A DNA stretch of 64,000 bases from Numida meleagris (Eukaryota; Chordata; Aves; Galliformes; Numididae): the NCBI RefSeq assembly GCF_002078875.1, contig NC_034410.1:38344145-38408144 (forward strand). Reading direction: 5' to 3'. This document shows positions 42,401 to 57,400 of this stretch, one piece after another. Numbering within the stretch: position 1 is the first letter of the stretch; each line of letters begins with the position of its first letter. Position numbers and translations under genes: made by a program. The notes under the pieces were generated by a model. That model was not told where the DNA came from and did no database searches. It saw nothing but the letters and a program-made list of their open reading frames with translations.

Positions 42401-45400
42401 TCACATACCTATATGAAATATGACTATCCTCATAGGATTAGCTTATGGTCACATTAATTCTTACTGGATAGATGTTCTAATATGAAGGAAGAAGTCCTGA
42501 ATTTGGAGGGGAAGGGAGAAAGGACCTGAGAGAATGACCTTTTCAAAACGGCATTAATTTCCTAGAACTTCTAAAGCTTCTAAGAAATGTTTCCAATACT
42601 ATCAGGCTGACTTTACATGAGACACAACTAGTGAAGATTTCCCATGCTGTAGAGAACTTCAATAAGCCAATTTTGAGTTGTTTTGGTACAGTGTTCACCG
42701 ATCAGTCTAATTGTTTCTGATAGATGTAAGTACAGGTCGGTGTATTTCACTCTGTAATACAAAGCGTATCTTCAAATAAGACATAATTTCAACTAGATAG
42801 TTTTGGATTAATTAAAGAGTGAATCCTCAAGACTAATTCCCAGAAAGGTGACTAATAAAAAGTTCAAAGAAATAAGAAGCAAATATCACTGTAGAAGATT
42901 TTAACAATGAATGATAATTATTGCTTTTATCATAATAATTCTTCCAACTCATTATGTACAATTTGATGGACATTTCTGCAGTTATTGGTGGTTCTACCAT
43001 TACTCATAGGGGGCAAATCTGGTTCAGGAAGCTACCCAAGCCGTAAATAGTTGGAGGCTGGAATAGTACGAAATATGGTTATCCCATTCTTCCTTCCCTA
43101 TGGAGATATAAATATTGGCACTGATGGAGACAGGACAAGAGGAGAGATGGTAGATTCCTACAGACAAGTTTGCTTTACTTTTATTTTTATTTATTTATTT
43201 ATTTATTTATTTTGGTCCCATACAATGAAGAAATCTTTGTGGCTTCTACTAGCTTCAGATATTCAGATCTCTTTGTTAAGGTATCTATAAAATAATACTT
43301 GCTTGCAGGGGATTGCCTTTTTAGTTGCTAGTTGCTGGTAGAACTCATTACAGCAAAATAGAGGAATGAACTTACATTTAAGTTCACACGACAGACTCTG
43401 CCTTTTACTAAACTACTGCAGGATACTCTGTATTTGTAGAGTAGTATGAATAGAACATAGCTTCTCTATAATCAGTCCTCTGAATCACAGGAGAGGAGGT
43501 GGTGAGGGAGAAAAGCTACTCATTCTAGCTTCCCGAATGAGAAAAATAAAAAAGTTGCTTGTTACAATCTTTTCTCTGGATAGTTTGCTGTAAGGTATAG
43601 GTTACATTTACAATGTATGGTAGGTTCATAATTACTAGAGTAGCAACAAAAGAAGGAACAGGAGCCATACAACTGACACTTCAAATAAAGAGGTTATGTG
43701 AAAACTGTTAAAAGCTATTTGCTTTTCTCACCTATAAGAAGCAGCCTTTTGGGGATAGTCTATTCTGTCTGTCCCTTGAGTGACAAAGCTGGAAAAGCAT
43801 TTTCAGTCACTAGTTAGAAATTTTGCCTACGGTTTTCTACTTTGAAATGCATTGCCAATGAACTACATAGTAATTTATTACATTGTCTACTAACTCATAT
43901 TTGTTTTTCTCATTAGAAATTGTTAAGTAATTCTATTTGTAAACTATTACATGTAGCTATTATACATATGCTTCTTCCACACAAAACACTCCTTCAGACA
44001 TCCTAAGCCTCTTTGGACTACTGAAAAATTAATTATTTCCATCAATTTTTAAAATGCGTAGGGGCAGGGATGAAATTTGCTACCTTCAGTTTGCCATTTT
44101 ACAGTGTAGTAAATCCTCCTGCCACCAGATGGTGAACGTAATTTCAAAATGGGTGAAGTCAGCTAAGAGAGGTAACTTTCATGTGTACAATCACTCCCCT
44201 CAGTGTAATCTCAATAGTTCAATTTTCTAGAGCAAGCATTACCTTTATTTGTTAAGAAAGTTTGTTTATTAATTATTAATTATTTTTCCAGTCAAATCAG
44301 CTCTCTAATCTAGTTCTTCAATGAATGTTTACACATGCTTGCATTGTAGGAGTGGCATAACCAATTTTTTTTTCCAGCTATTTTTTAACTTGAATAATTT
44401 CATTGCAACAATTTGTATCACAGCCTTAAAAACAGCTGGGACTGACAGAGCCCCAGTTTTTTTTGTAGGGAGGGGAGATAATATATACAACTGCCAAGAG
44501 GTCACCTTAATAGAAATAAAAATAGTTTCTACTGAAACAAATTTCAGGTTTAGTCTTAGTTCATAATGGTCAGCTGAAACTGTTTTTTCATCCTTTTCTA
44601 AGAAAGAAAAGAATAGTTAATCAAAATATAACTAAACTAATAAAATATGTGTAAACCTTCAGAATATTTCTTCTGAGCACAAAATCTATATAAAAATCTG
44701 CTGAACAGAGCAGAAGACTTTTACATTGAGGGCCTCTGTGCTCTACTTCGGAAGTACACTAGGGAGGTACATCCATGTGTTCTACCATTTTTGTACTTTT
44801 CCTCCAAGAGTATACATCTTTGACAGTGAAAGATTCATGTATATATCTGATAGAATCTTTTACTTTTTTTCTGGGAACTTCATATTTTCACTGCTTTTAC
44901 AGACACACACCTTTAGTGCCAGTGAAAGCGAGTTCTTTCTGAATCTTGCAGAGCAGTAGCAAATAAACGCTTCATTGCTTAAGCACTTATTTTTAAAGTA
45001 TCTTTAAAACTGAAGGATAAATCTCACTGATGTTCACTGTCTGTGTTGTCTCATGCTATCTAAACTGAATCAACTTCTCTACAAGTATGAACATTTCCTG
45101 TTTTATATAGAGAGATGGGTGTGTGCATATATTCATACATATATATATGTATACACACACAAGGGCTGCTCTGAAAGTAATTCCTCCTGTTTTATGATGT
45201 TGGCTCATAACATCAGAGGTGGATGCTGGTGGTACAGCAGTAGAGTTTGAGCCTTCCCATCAATATTCTATGTTGTTGCCATGTGACAGATGGCAGCAGA
45301 GGGGTAGTCAGACACAATGTCATCTGACATGGAAGCACAGATAAAACAAAGAGATGTCATTGAACCTCCATGTTGAAAAAATTGCACCCATTGACATTCT

Positions 45401-48400
45401 TCGACACTCGCTGAATGTTTCTGGATTCCAAACAGTGGAGGTGAGCATGGTGAGGTGGTGGGTGATGCATTTCAGCAGTGGCAACAGTGATGTGAAAGAC
45501 AAGCCATGTTCTGGACGGCCATGCACAGCTGTCACTCCACAAAACAAAGAGCATCTTGATCTACTCATCTGTGCAAACTGGCTAATAGTGGTGACTATGT
45601 TGAAAAATAACGTTTTGTAGCTGAGAATTTGCTCTATCAAATAGTGTTATTGTGTTTTTTGTATCTGTTGTGGTTTCCATGGAAACAAATAGGAAGCACT
45701 ACTTTCTGAGTGATCTATGTATATTTGCATCTATGTACACATGAACATACATATATACAGTTCTACATAAAAATTCATTTTGGGCTTCTAGAAATTTCCA
45801 TCCAGAACAGTATTCTGTGCATACTGTATTTCAGAAATCCAGCAGGGAAATGATTGCAGTACAAAAATTTACAGTACTAAAAACTACTACATTAACTTGG
45901 GGTAAAAAAAGAACAACTTTCAAACTCTCAACATAATGCAAAGGCCAGGGTTATCAATATTTAAGAACCCTTTACAAATTGACCACAAGTATTGGAACTG
46001 CACATAAAAGCCCATGAAACTGTGTCCAGCTGAGGGGATTCTATAAACTTTTTAAAAGTTAAAAATGTATTTATAATGTTTTTTCCTCTCATCAGGATAC
46101 AGTCACAAATATAGTGTGTAGACATACTGACAAAATATCTCATAATGATCCAGTTCATTTTGAATTTGGCCTTCTTGTTTATACACTATATCTGGTGATC
46201 TGGAAAAAAACTTTGCTGCCAGTGTGTAAAACTGCTACATATTTCTAGGCTTTTATATTTTAAAAAACTTATTTCAAGACAATTTTAAAAGCCTTAAAGG
46301 CTCTATCATAAAAGGTGATGTTTCTATTACTGATGTGTGTTATAAGGAAGTACATTTCACATTAACGGTAAAAAAAATAATTATCTAATTAAGCTCAAAA
46401 TTTGTATAACTGTTTCAACTGATTTTATGCCTCTGGATTTTCAAGATTATCACATGCATGTCTGAGTAAATACAAGGAAAAATCAAAGTACCATCAATAT
46501 GTAGCTTAGTGCTCTAGTATTACATACAGAGCTTCTGGGAGACATAAAACAGAAAAACACATTTAAGTGCTACTTTATACTGACTTTTCCCTACGATGCA
46601 TCATGGAACAAAGTCCAAAACAGCAAGAGGAGGTAAAAGTCAGATTCTGAAACCTGAAAAATAAAAATATCTTTTCAATGTAATTTTTTATTTATATTTC
46701 TGAAGGCAAGTATCGTTTCATGGACAACACATATAGTATGCTTATGCATATAAAAATAACTAGTAGAATGTCAGGCTGTCAGTTTTAACAGAAATGCTGT
46801 AGATAAATTATATTTGTAAGTTGTGGGAAAGTGCTACCCATGTACACAAAAACCAAAACATTCTTATTCCAAAAGGTGCTGGTAATGTGCATCATGGATC
46901 TGCTGTAACAAGACAAGGGGAAATTGTTTCAAACTAAAAGAGAGGAGATTCAGATTTGATATAAGAAAAAGGTTTTTACGGTAAGGGTAGTGAAGCACTG
47001 GAACAGGTTGCCCAGAGGTGCAGTGAATGCCCCATCCCTGGAGATGATCAAGGTCAGGCTGGATGGGGCTCTGAGCACCTGATCTAGCTGTACGTGTCCC
47101 TGTTCATTGCACGGGAGTTGCACTAGGTGACATTCAAGGATTTCTTCCAACTCAAATGATTCTACGATTCTATGATTCGATGACAGTTTTCATAACTGGT
47201 TCCTTCTAACCAGATGCACATTTTCCAGTTAATTACAACTGTAATTTCCTACAAAATGCTTTAGGTAATGGCCTTAAATCTCTAACTTTACAAGTAGACC
47301 AACAAAAGGAAAAGTCTTTTGTCTTTTGTCAATTTAACAGAAATCTGAACACTTAAAAATGGTAAATTATTTTGCTTATTGAGCTATTTACCTTCCAGAA
47401 TGAACTTCATTCAGTGTACTTTGCACAAAACAGCTAAGCTTAACAAGAAATCACATGAGTATTTAAAACTGAAAGGGAGACATGAAAAAATAATTATCTG
47501 CAAGAATATGACTACAAGCAGTAGCAAATCCAATTTTATAACAACTCCAAAATAAACCTAAATCTCAAATAACCGATTTCACGTAAGGTATTAATTCCAC
47601 CTAAAATGAAACTCCTGAAAATTACATTTATGCTAAGTTAGTGCTCCAGCTCCCTCTGTTGCAAATGGAGAGAGACAAGCACATTGAGAGTTTAATTCAT
47701 CTTATCCTAAAATAGCTGCTTAAGATAGATGGGATTAAATTCATTATTGAAATGACAATTTTTTTTCCATTACTTTCAGTAGTCATCTAACTGCTTGACT
47801 TGAATTAGATGTCTAGTTTTCAAATGGCTACATAGAAGCAAAATGAAATCCAGTCACACAGAGATTACTTTCTGACAGCAACATATCAATTAGATGACTG
47901 TAAGTATTTGGATTTCCTGGAACCTAACACACATGAGAAGGAGTCCAGAAACAAAACAGAACAACTGACGTAAACTGAGCTGTCACATGATCCTATGATG
48001 AGAAAAGTATTTTACGATAAAAGTATTTTTCTTCTCTACATTCCCACTAAAATTCCTTCCAGGAATAAACTGAAGCCTTTAGCAACTCATTTTCAAGTTT
48101 CACCTCTCAGTTTAATAACTGAGCATCTTGACATCTGTAAAACTATACAGATTGCTTGCTTGCAAGTGAAGGCATACGGCAAACGCGCTGTTGCATCTCG
48201 GGATAATACTGTATTACCTCTTTAGTAAAATCATCAATCTCTGTTTGTGGAGCTGAAATAGTGGAGAACCTAGACTTTGAACTGTAGTCCAGGATAAAAA
48301 CTTTCTTAAGAACAGATATATTTTGCAAACACAAACATCTATCTGTCTAAAATCATGGGGTATTAATAATACTCATCCTCTTTATGATGCTCCTGTAAAC

Positions 48401-51400
48401 AATGACTGTCCATAACCAAGGTGTTTGAGGACTCTAGGTGTGGAAATTTTGAGCTGCCACTGTGAAAAATATACTTAAAGGCAGCTTAACCCAAGATGAT
48501 TAAACTCACAAAAGCTGTTCAAGTCCTGCAGTTTTGATGTCAGAGTAACACAGTTCATCTCAGTGTAGCTCATTTGACATTACTTAAAAGACAAATGAAA
48601 GAGAAATAACTCTAGTAAACAAATACGAGTAGCACTGGACTACAAGATGTTTACAAGCTCATAAATGAGTTTGATGAAAAGACCGATATTTTTCTAATAA
48701 AGAGTTTAATCACTATTATCTGTTCCAAAGTGATTATAAATTCAGAATCTTAAGACACTGAGCCAAAAGAGACAAATATATATATATTGAAATAATCATG
48801 ATACATGTCCCATAGAACAAATTATTTCCAAGAAATACATTGTTAGTTTACAAAAGTTGTCTTTGTAGAATAGTACTTACTCTTTCAGACAGCAGTTTAA
48901 ATTTGCATACTATACTCCTTTATATTTTTTTTCAAGTATTAAAGTAACTCTTTAGAAGCCATATCAGCACCACTCACTTGTCAGAAAACAAAGTTTTCAC
49001 ATGCACTTTTATCATGAAAACCTGTGTCTTGACTTTGTAATACACTTCTAAACATTTTTGAGTAAAACCCTTCCCTTCTTAAGATCCATAGAAAGAAAAA
49101 AATATATCCGTATGAACTAGATCACGTCACTTCCAAAGTGGCTTCCTTTCAGTCCAAGAATGTTGCATTCTCTCATGTATAGTATTATGTTTTAGGCGGG
49201 TACTTCTATCATTTCTATTGAAACATTTTTCCAGATATCAGTACAGAAATTTTCAAGCTTTCTTACTTCATTTTACATCATCGCCCATGTATAAGTTTGT
49301 TTAAGACTGGATGTGGTGTTGTCTACATTTCAAATGTGAACTGACTGTTGTTAGTTATTCAAACTTACTTATTACTTTATAAAAATTATATCAACTTAAG
49401 ACATTTAGGTTTCTTTTCATAAAACAATCACTGTCAATTACTTTTAATGTTCATCCCTGAAGTTCAGGAAATGGAATGGCATGTCCATAATAAAACATAA
49501 TGCTCTATGTCAAGTTGCACTGAGATGAAAAGAGACAGTATTATCCGTCTGGCCTCAGCTATTCTGTCCCTGAGTATTCTCACCTCAAATCGCACAGAGC
49601 TTTTTGCTGACACATCTTATTATAAACCAATACCTAAACTAAAGCTGCACTATCACAATTACGTTTCACCACTATGTTTCATTATCAGAGTAAATACTTC
49701 TATTAATTGACTTTCAGTAGATCCTCTTATAAAAATGCAGTATTCATATACCGAAAGGATTATTCAACTTCTGTCACTCTTCTAATCAAACCAAATATCC
49801 TCTCCAGAAGCCAGCTGTTCAGTGAAGCCTAGGTAATATAACAGGGTATTCAGACTGAATGTGTACTCCATAGAAAGAAATTAAGATCCAGGAATCCTCT
49901 TTCACAGCCACAACAATAATGGAAAATACAAAAATACAGTATTAACTCTAATTACAAGGAAATATTTTCCTTAAAACACCAGAAAGAGAAAACAGCTCAA
50001 CTCTAGCACCAAAACAAAAAAAAAAAAAAACAAAAAAAAACAAAAGCAACCTTACATAGGATTGTTCTGAGATCTAGTTCTCTGACATTTTAGAACAGTG
50101 ATGTTTTAGAAAGATCATGTTAAAACCACAACTAGCGTGGCATGTTGTTACCAGCTTCTTAATGACACCTAAGAGGTCTGCTCTTCTTTACAGTTTTTCA
50201 ACAGCTTTTCAAGATCATTCAAGTTCTTAAGTAACTGCATGCCAACCAATCTCAAAATTTACATTTCCCAGATTTTTTCTGAAAAAATTCTGTATGCATA
50301 TACAATTATAAAAGCAGTTACTGTAAACATGACTTAACAAACTTTTACTTACATCTCTTCACCTCTTGTTTTGATACACCTTCTTCGTAAGTTACAATCC
50401 ATTTTGTGAAATAAAAAAGTGGTGGGTATACATAAAAGTAAACATTGTTCCCTTGTTCTCTCTCATTTTTACTTTTATTTTTTTACAATTCACAATTTGC
50501 CATCTCTTCTGGGACGGCCTTCAAGACAGCTGGATAATAAAGACTCTGTCACCATCAACTTGGAACAGATTGTTTCCGATGATTTATGAGCTGGAAAATC
50601 ACTTCAGAATTCATTATCAATTCCCTAAAGCAGTCATCTCTTCAATTTTTAATGTATTAAATGTAAACAAATCCATTTGATATATTTTGTATTCCAAATG
50701 GACACGCTGGATTTTTTAATTCAAGGACACAATCAATTAAAAGGAATTTAATTAGTGTGGTATTGGAATAATAATAGTATGAAGTAGAATTTGAAATTAT
50801 CACAATTGCAAAAAATAATTTGTAAGCCCCTCTCTAAATATAAAACTCTGTCTGGTGTTATTTGTGATGACTTAGTTGGATTAACAAATAGATTCAGTAC
50901 TTTCTTTTACAGTCAACACCAAATACAAACATGTTTGGTACACAGAGAGATACGCTTTTATCTAAACCTGCATAATGATGTATAGCCAAGTCTAAAAAAT
51001 AACTATCAGCCACTACTTATTTTGACATTTATTATTTTGTTTCTGTACTGCTCCAAGAAGGGTAAGTTGCAATTCAAACTCCCCATAACCATTTTCCTGT
51101 CAATACAGAAGAAACCAATTTCTGCCACTCTAAAATGACAATGCTGTCTCGTCACATAGCTCTCTCCACCCTTTCCTTTTTATCTGCAGGAACTAATATT
51201 GCTGCTCTTGCAATTCAAGTAATCCCAATTTTGATTACGTTAAAGCCCTTCACCTCTATTTAAATCCTCCGAAAGAAAAGAAAAAAAACTAGTCCAAGCA
51301 CTGATTAAGTCTATACTCTGACTTCTGCCCTTCAGCCTCATCACGTCCATTAAAAAAACCGTCACTTATTTGTGAACAAGTTTCTATCTCAAAAAAAAAA

Positions 51401-54400
51401 AAAAAAAAGCCCTCTGTCATGCACAGTACCAGCCAAATACATCAAAGGTGGCAATCCATGCATTCAGATATTTGCAAAACCTTTTTAAAATTTTTAAATG
51501 GCTGCGGTATTGGAAAGACTTCAGTGCTTTACTTATCACTTTAAATTTCATGCTGGTATACATTTTAAATGCAAAGACATCAGCAGCCTCTCCTTGTTCT
51601 GTCTTCTGATTGTGTACAGGCAAGGATCACTGCCTCCATGATATTGCCTGCAGAGTAGAACTGAAAAGTAACGCCCCCCCCAAAAAAAAACACTTACTAA
51701 GAAGCTGAAATCAGTAAATGAAAGGTTATCTTCGTACCTACTGCAAAATGACTGAGCAAAGAAGTAGAGAAAGAACTGCCCGAAGTCCTAGCTCTGATAT
51801 ATGCTTCCATGAATGAAGACAAGATATAAGAAAAATAAATATTGTATAAGCAATCATTTATATATGTATGTGTGTATTTAAATCTGTAAGAGATTTCCAC
51901 AGCTACTTTCAAAAAGTAATTTCCTACAAAATGTGAAAACACTCAAAGACATCAGTTACACTTCGCACAGAAGTGAATAGGAGAAAAAAATTGAATGTAG
52001 TCAGGAAAATTACATCTTAGGACCCTGAGGATCACTGGGGCAGAGTTTGGAAACAGAAATTTTCAAAGATTGCTGTAGCTTGCACATACTTTGCAAATAA
52101 CTTGTTTAAAACAGCACATTAGGTTCCCATCAACAGCTGCCCAGGTATAAGTGAACAAAAATCAATTCTATTAGAGAAGTTACAAAAAGATGATACAGAA
52201 TTATAATTATACCAAAATCTTCCTACTCTTAACTACCCAAACTATCAGTCATGGTTTGTGCTATGCTACAAGAGAATTCAGGAGGAACGAATTAATACAT
52301 CATTGCAATTGCCTTACTCAGCTGCAGGATATGCATTAGTCTTTAAGGTATGGACTTAAATATTCAACACATTACAAGAGCTCACTTTCGGAGCCATTTT
52401 AGAGTTAGTGACTTCTAGAAAATCAAAAGTGAAAGTCTCAAAAGTGGCAATATTAATTATTTTCAGCTGGCAAAAGTCTGAGTTCTTGACCTTTCCTCCT
52501 AATAAAGAAGAACCACTAGTAGTCCCTCTAATAGCTCATAACTTTTAATAACTTGTTACAAGGACATGGGCCAAGAATTTGGGTAGCCATCACATGTGGT
52601 CATCAGAAAAGAAGACTGAAGAAGATCGATGATAGAAAAGGCTTGTTAACTTCTGTCAGTGCCACAGACATAGTGCTGGTCTCAGAAAAAAATTAGGATG
52701 AAGCTACTTCCAGTTTTACTTAGGATATTATTTTGTCTCAGGTTTTTCTCCTGATTGGTAGATGTTTTGTAAATGAAAAATTCTGATGAGAACAGAAAAC
52801 AGTATTCTAGATAGCATGCTGTGCAATATTCTTGGTTTGTTTCACTGTCATTCATTGTAGTTTGCTTACTCAAATTTCTATGCCAAATAAACTCCACTTT
52901 TCAGGAACTGGAAGTTGCAAATTATGGTAATGGGAGTAAGACCAACAGGAAGTCCCTAGAAGAAGAAGAAGAAAGCCGATTTCTGACTTGAGAAAGCTAA
53001 ACACTGAGCAGAAGAAACAGGAAGACACTGAAGAAACAGCAGCTGTATGTAAAAAGGTGTTGCAAAAAAGCTGGAACAAGCTTGTGTAGGAATGAGGAAT
53101 ATTTTGATCGGCACCAGCTGAACATACTATAGACATATTTCTGTGATAAAACAATAGTAAGTGTAGGCAAAGCTTAACCAATAATTTTGAGCAAGAGAGA
53201 TCTGGAACTGTGATACCAATTAGCAATTCCCTGATTAATTTCTGATGTTAGAATTTCAATCATCAGAAATTCTGAACATAAATGACATGCAGATCGACTG
53301 TCATCAGATGAATACTGGGATTAGTGCTTTCTACTAGTTAGATTTTAACCTTGAATCCATTTGCTCACTTTTTCTGGCAATACAGTAACCTCAGTTAGAT
53401 GGCATGTTGTTATCCATACATAAATAACACAGAAGTCAACTCTGTCCTGTTCACAGTTAACAGAGAGAATCTTATATGCATATAATGCTCTCAGTTACAT
53501 ACACTGTAGATGCACTGACATGAGCCTTTTGGACAGGAAATATTAACTATTCCATGAGAACAAAACACAAGGCAATTGTCATGTAGGAACATAGGTAGCT
53601 ATATTGGTAATGCATTTTGATGTGATATGGTTCCTCACGTTGGCTTGCCCACAGATGGGATGCCAAAGGAAACTGCAGCTCATTCTGCAGATAGAGTAAC
53701 GTATTGCCTGAAGCAAAGTTTTAGAGCAGCCATTTTTGCATTTACTAAATGTAAATTGCAAACAATGTATGTGCTTTGCTTTCCCAGATTTGAAATTTTG
53801 AAACAGCAAAAATATTTTAATTCAGTTATTAAAACCTAATGCCTACTGTTCCAAAACTCACTACAAAAAAAAATACAAATATTTTTCAGAAAGTAAGCTG
53901 TCCACATGTACAATGTAACTGAATATTGAAGCCTCAGTTACCCTAAGAGTCATTAAAATTAAATCATATTTTTACACACCTTTTTTCCTTGAAAATTAAT
54001 TTTTTTATTCATAAGTCTATAGGTAGATGAATAAGTTACTACAGAAGAGGAGATATTTTGTTTTTCTTCCAGCTTAACTCAGTTACTACCAATGCACAAG
54101 AATGGGCAAGAGAAAAAAAAAGGCTGGCAAGCTACTACTGCAGAGTATCTTTGGGTGGGTAACTTGCACCTTGTACCTTACTCTATAGCAACTTGTCCGT
54201 TTGCCCTGAAAAAAAAAAAAAAAACCCACCCTGAAAATGGAAGTTATTCCACAGCGTTGTACACAGTAGTACTTACCAGGAGTATAGAATGGTCCCCACT
54301 ACTGATGCAAGTTTGCTGTTTTCTTGCTTTTGCTTTGCAAGGCCAAAGTCAGCTACAAAAAAAAAAAAAAAAATTTACACATCAATGATCATTCTCTCTT

Positions 54401-57400
54401 CATAACGATCGGTGGAGGGGAGATAATTAGTTGATTTTTTTTTCTTCCATTCATCTTTTACATTTCACAGTACTGCACTGTATTTTTTTCCTGTTTCCAC
54501 ATAAAACAATAACTTATGCTGGGATCAGGCTTACCAGCTTTAAAAATGTTATAAACACATCTCTGATGCTTTCAATCCAAACTACATGACCAATTTCATG
54601 TTCCAATCAACTGTATGACAATGGAATGTATCTAAAATGTAGTGATCTAATGCCCAAATTAATGGAAAAATAATTTAAGGACATTGGTAATGATTTGGCT
54701 TTCCTTCAAGTTACAATAAATAGCTGGGAAAGATTAACCTTCTCAAAAATTCAACTTCAAAGGGGTATAGATGATCTAAAAGCCCTCATTCAAAGACTGC
54801 TTTTGTTAAGAAATAATGGTGAATCTTAACATTACTTTATGCCAAAAGCTGTAGATAAGACAATCATACAGTTATGTTAATATGAGCGTCTTCTGGCTAT
54901 TATCAGTTATTCTTTCACAAAATTGCCACACTATCTTTAGAGATCATACTTTTCATGCAAGTTTCATGCAAGTAGGTTGAGTTTATTTTTTTCAGTTCAG
55001 TACTATACTGTTGTCTCTGTGCAATGATGCAGGTAAGATACAATGTACTTTACTAAATCCAAGCACAAACAGCAAAGGGAAATCATTGTACTTGTCAACA
55101 GTTTATAATAAATCCTTCATTTCAATTCTACTTCAGTATTAGTAAGATTTTCACGGTAAATAATATCATTTAAAATATTTAAAGGCTCCTGTTCCGCATG
55201 GATACAGGGTACTGTTAAGATAAGTATGACAGAGCCCACTGCATTCCCATTCCAGTTGTTTTTACAGTGAGTTAATTAGCATTTCAGAACACAATATTTC
55301 TACTCAGTAAGAAAACTGTACGTAGGTATTCTTATTTGAATAAAATGCTCAAAGAATGAGATCTGTGGTGATCAGAAAGTGTAAACAGAAAGAATGCTGA
55401 ATTAACAGGATCAGCAACAGATCTCCCTTTTGCCCTCAGGTTAGATACATCTTGGATATTTCACTCCAAGGGATATTCATCCCAATAGAATCAGATGTAT
55501 TTGCAGTGTTGAAACTTCTCTCAACTGATTTGAGTGAAAAGTTCTAAATCTCCTTCTTCGGAACCTTTCACATAATCTTCCATGAAGACAGTATTAAGAC
55601 ATTAGATTATTCAATAAGTTCAGTTCCTGGTGCTTGAAATATTTACGAGAAAAGCTGGAGAGCTGGACATCCCAGTTCTGTAAGAATTAGCGCACCTTAA
55701 TACAACATCAGTGATTATTTATCTGGAAAAAAAAGAAGGCAAGGGCTTAAGTCCTCAGAAATGAAGGGAAAAGACCTCTTTCAAGGTAATAATCTTTTCC
55801 AAACTCTACTAAACTGTTTTAACACCATTAAGATGCTCCAAAATACAATTGGTGCTGCTACAACTACAGAATTTAATGCACAAACCAATCTCCTTTATGA
55901 TAAACACTAAAATCACTGAATTTCTCAATTCAGACGATTCTTGTTGCCCTCTGTATCTTTGAAATTAGAAAGGCCACTCCCTCGTCACCAAAGACTAATA
56001 ACCTTCATTTTGACCTTTAGATTGTCCCAACTTCCTGAAAAGCTAAAATTACCCCTCTTGGACCAAAGATAAAAAAAACAACAGCTTACAGTACAGCCAC
56101 AAGAAAACCAAAATGCTACTGGATGACATATTTCCATGACCTTGAAGTTTTAATGCCACCAGTAGAAAGATCCACCTACTCCCAAGAAAGGGAGTTGTCT
56201 ATTTCTGCAAAATAATGTGGTTTTTTTTGTTGGAATATGATATTTTTGAAAAATGCCACTCTTTCTTATTTTAAGCAATACCTTAAATATCTCAGGTTCA
56301 TGTGAACTACATGCATTCCAACTTATTTTGCCACCCTAATACAACATGACAGTTTGTAAGCTATGGGGATTGGTAGGTACATCAATCTAGCCACCAAGTT
56401 TTATAAAATAATTTTGTTTCAGTAATAGTTTTTAGTGCACTGCTCAGTAGGCAACGTGAACTAAAGTGATTCCTTTACCACTAATTTCTCTAATGCCTGG
56501 AACTTTGGCATTCTTCGTTGAAAATGGAGATTTTAAGTATTTGCAAAGACAGTAGAAAACTAATAAACTTTCACTGGTAGATAAATCTTAAATTATGATT
56601 AAACATGCAATTTCACCAGCAATTCAATACATACAGAGTTAGTTCTCTCCAATGCATTATTATATTTGACTAGATTGTACACTCTGCTTGTAAAACTTAA
56701 GTCTAGTGGTGATTTTTTTCCTCCATTTACATGTATATCAGGAATCAAGAAAACCAGGTGTGATTTTATTTCTTTTTTTAAATCATAGGAAATAGACAAA
56801 TAACCATGCAAGAGAGTCCTCAAGTGGGAAAAAAAATTAACACAAAATTATGCAGTCACAATCCTTTAGATTCTGAAACAAGAGTGTTTGTTTTTTTGTG
56901 GTTGTTTTCACATGTTTACATTGTGTTAAGGGTAGCAGAATAAGTGACAATGAAACCTTCTAAATAAGAATGGTTCAAAAATATTAACATGCTTCGGAAG
57001 AGGTTACGAAGAAAAGAGAGAACTATGGAAAAAATAAGTAGGCTGCCTTGAATGGTATATTAACCTTTTACAGAATGTCTCTTAAACTTTCACAGCACCT
57101 GAATAAAAAAAAATTCCAAAATCTTAGCAATTTTTAAAATAAGCGTTTTAGGTACCTGTATTTTTTTTTCCTTTGTGTTGTCAACACAAAATATAGAATA
57201 AGTATTTCTAGAAACTTAGAAAGACAAATAAGCTTTTTTCTATTTGTATACTGATCTATCCTTACATTACTAGTAATAGTAGTAAGTTATCCAAGCTCAA
57301 TATCCTAAATTGTAGTATTTGTTTTTCTTCTCCTCTTACTTTTTTCTTCAAAAGCCTGAGCAAGTGTTAGGCTGCTCAGTTTAATAATACAAAATATTTA

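Larger units (their letters stand above)
38951..54276 (-). other. NEK10: NEK10 intron, 15.3 kb (largest here)
   Basis: It contains a Galluhop derivative (45163-45721), a CR1 3' fragment (46893-47182), a probable ancient CR1/L3-like tail with a TTTA repeat (about 43000-43213), an A-rich tract near 50000, a TA/CA microsatellite at 45128-45160 and one possible cryptic exon near 48.2 kb. The remaining sequence is AT-rich with no gene that I can support. Confidence 0.85.

Noticed and set aside
45354..45620. Transposase-like open frame as an active gene
   Set aside because: The catalytic core is deleted; only the DNA-binding part and the last few codons remain.
52870..53226. 118-codon open frame on the minus strand
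   Set aside because: It shows no domain, no flanking exon signals and an AT-rich composition with many Leu, Ser and Cys; it lies in a NEK10 intron and is probably chance.
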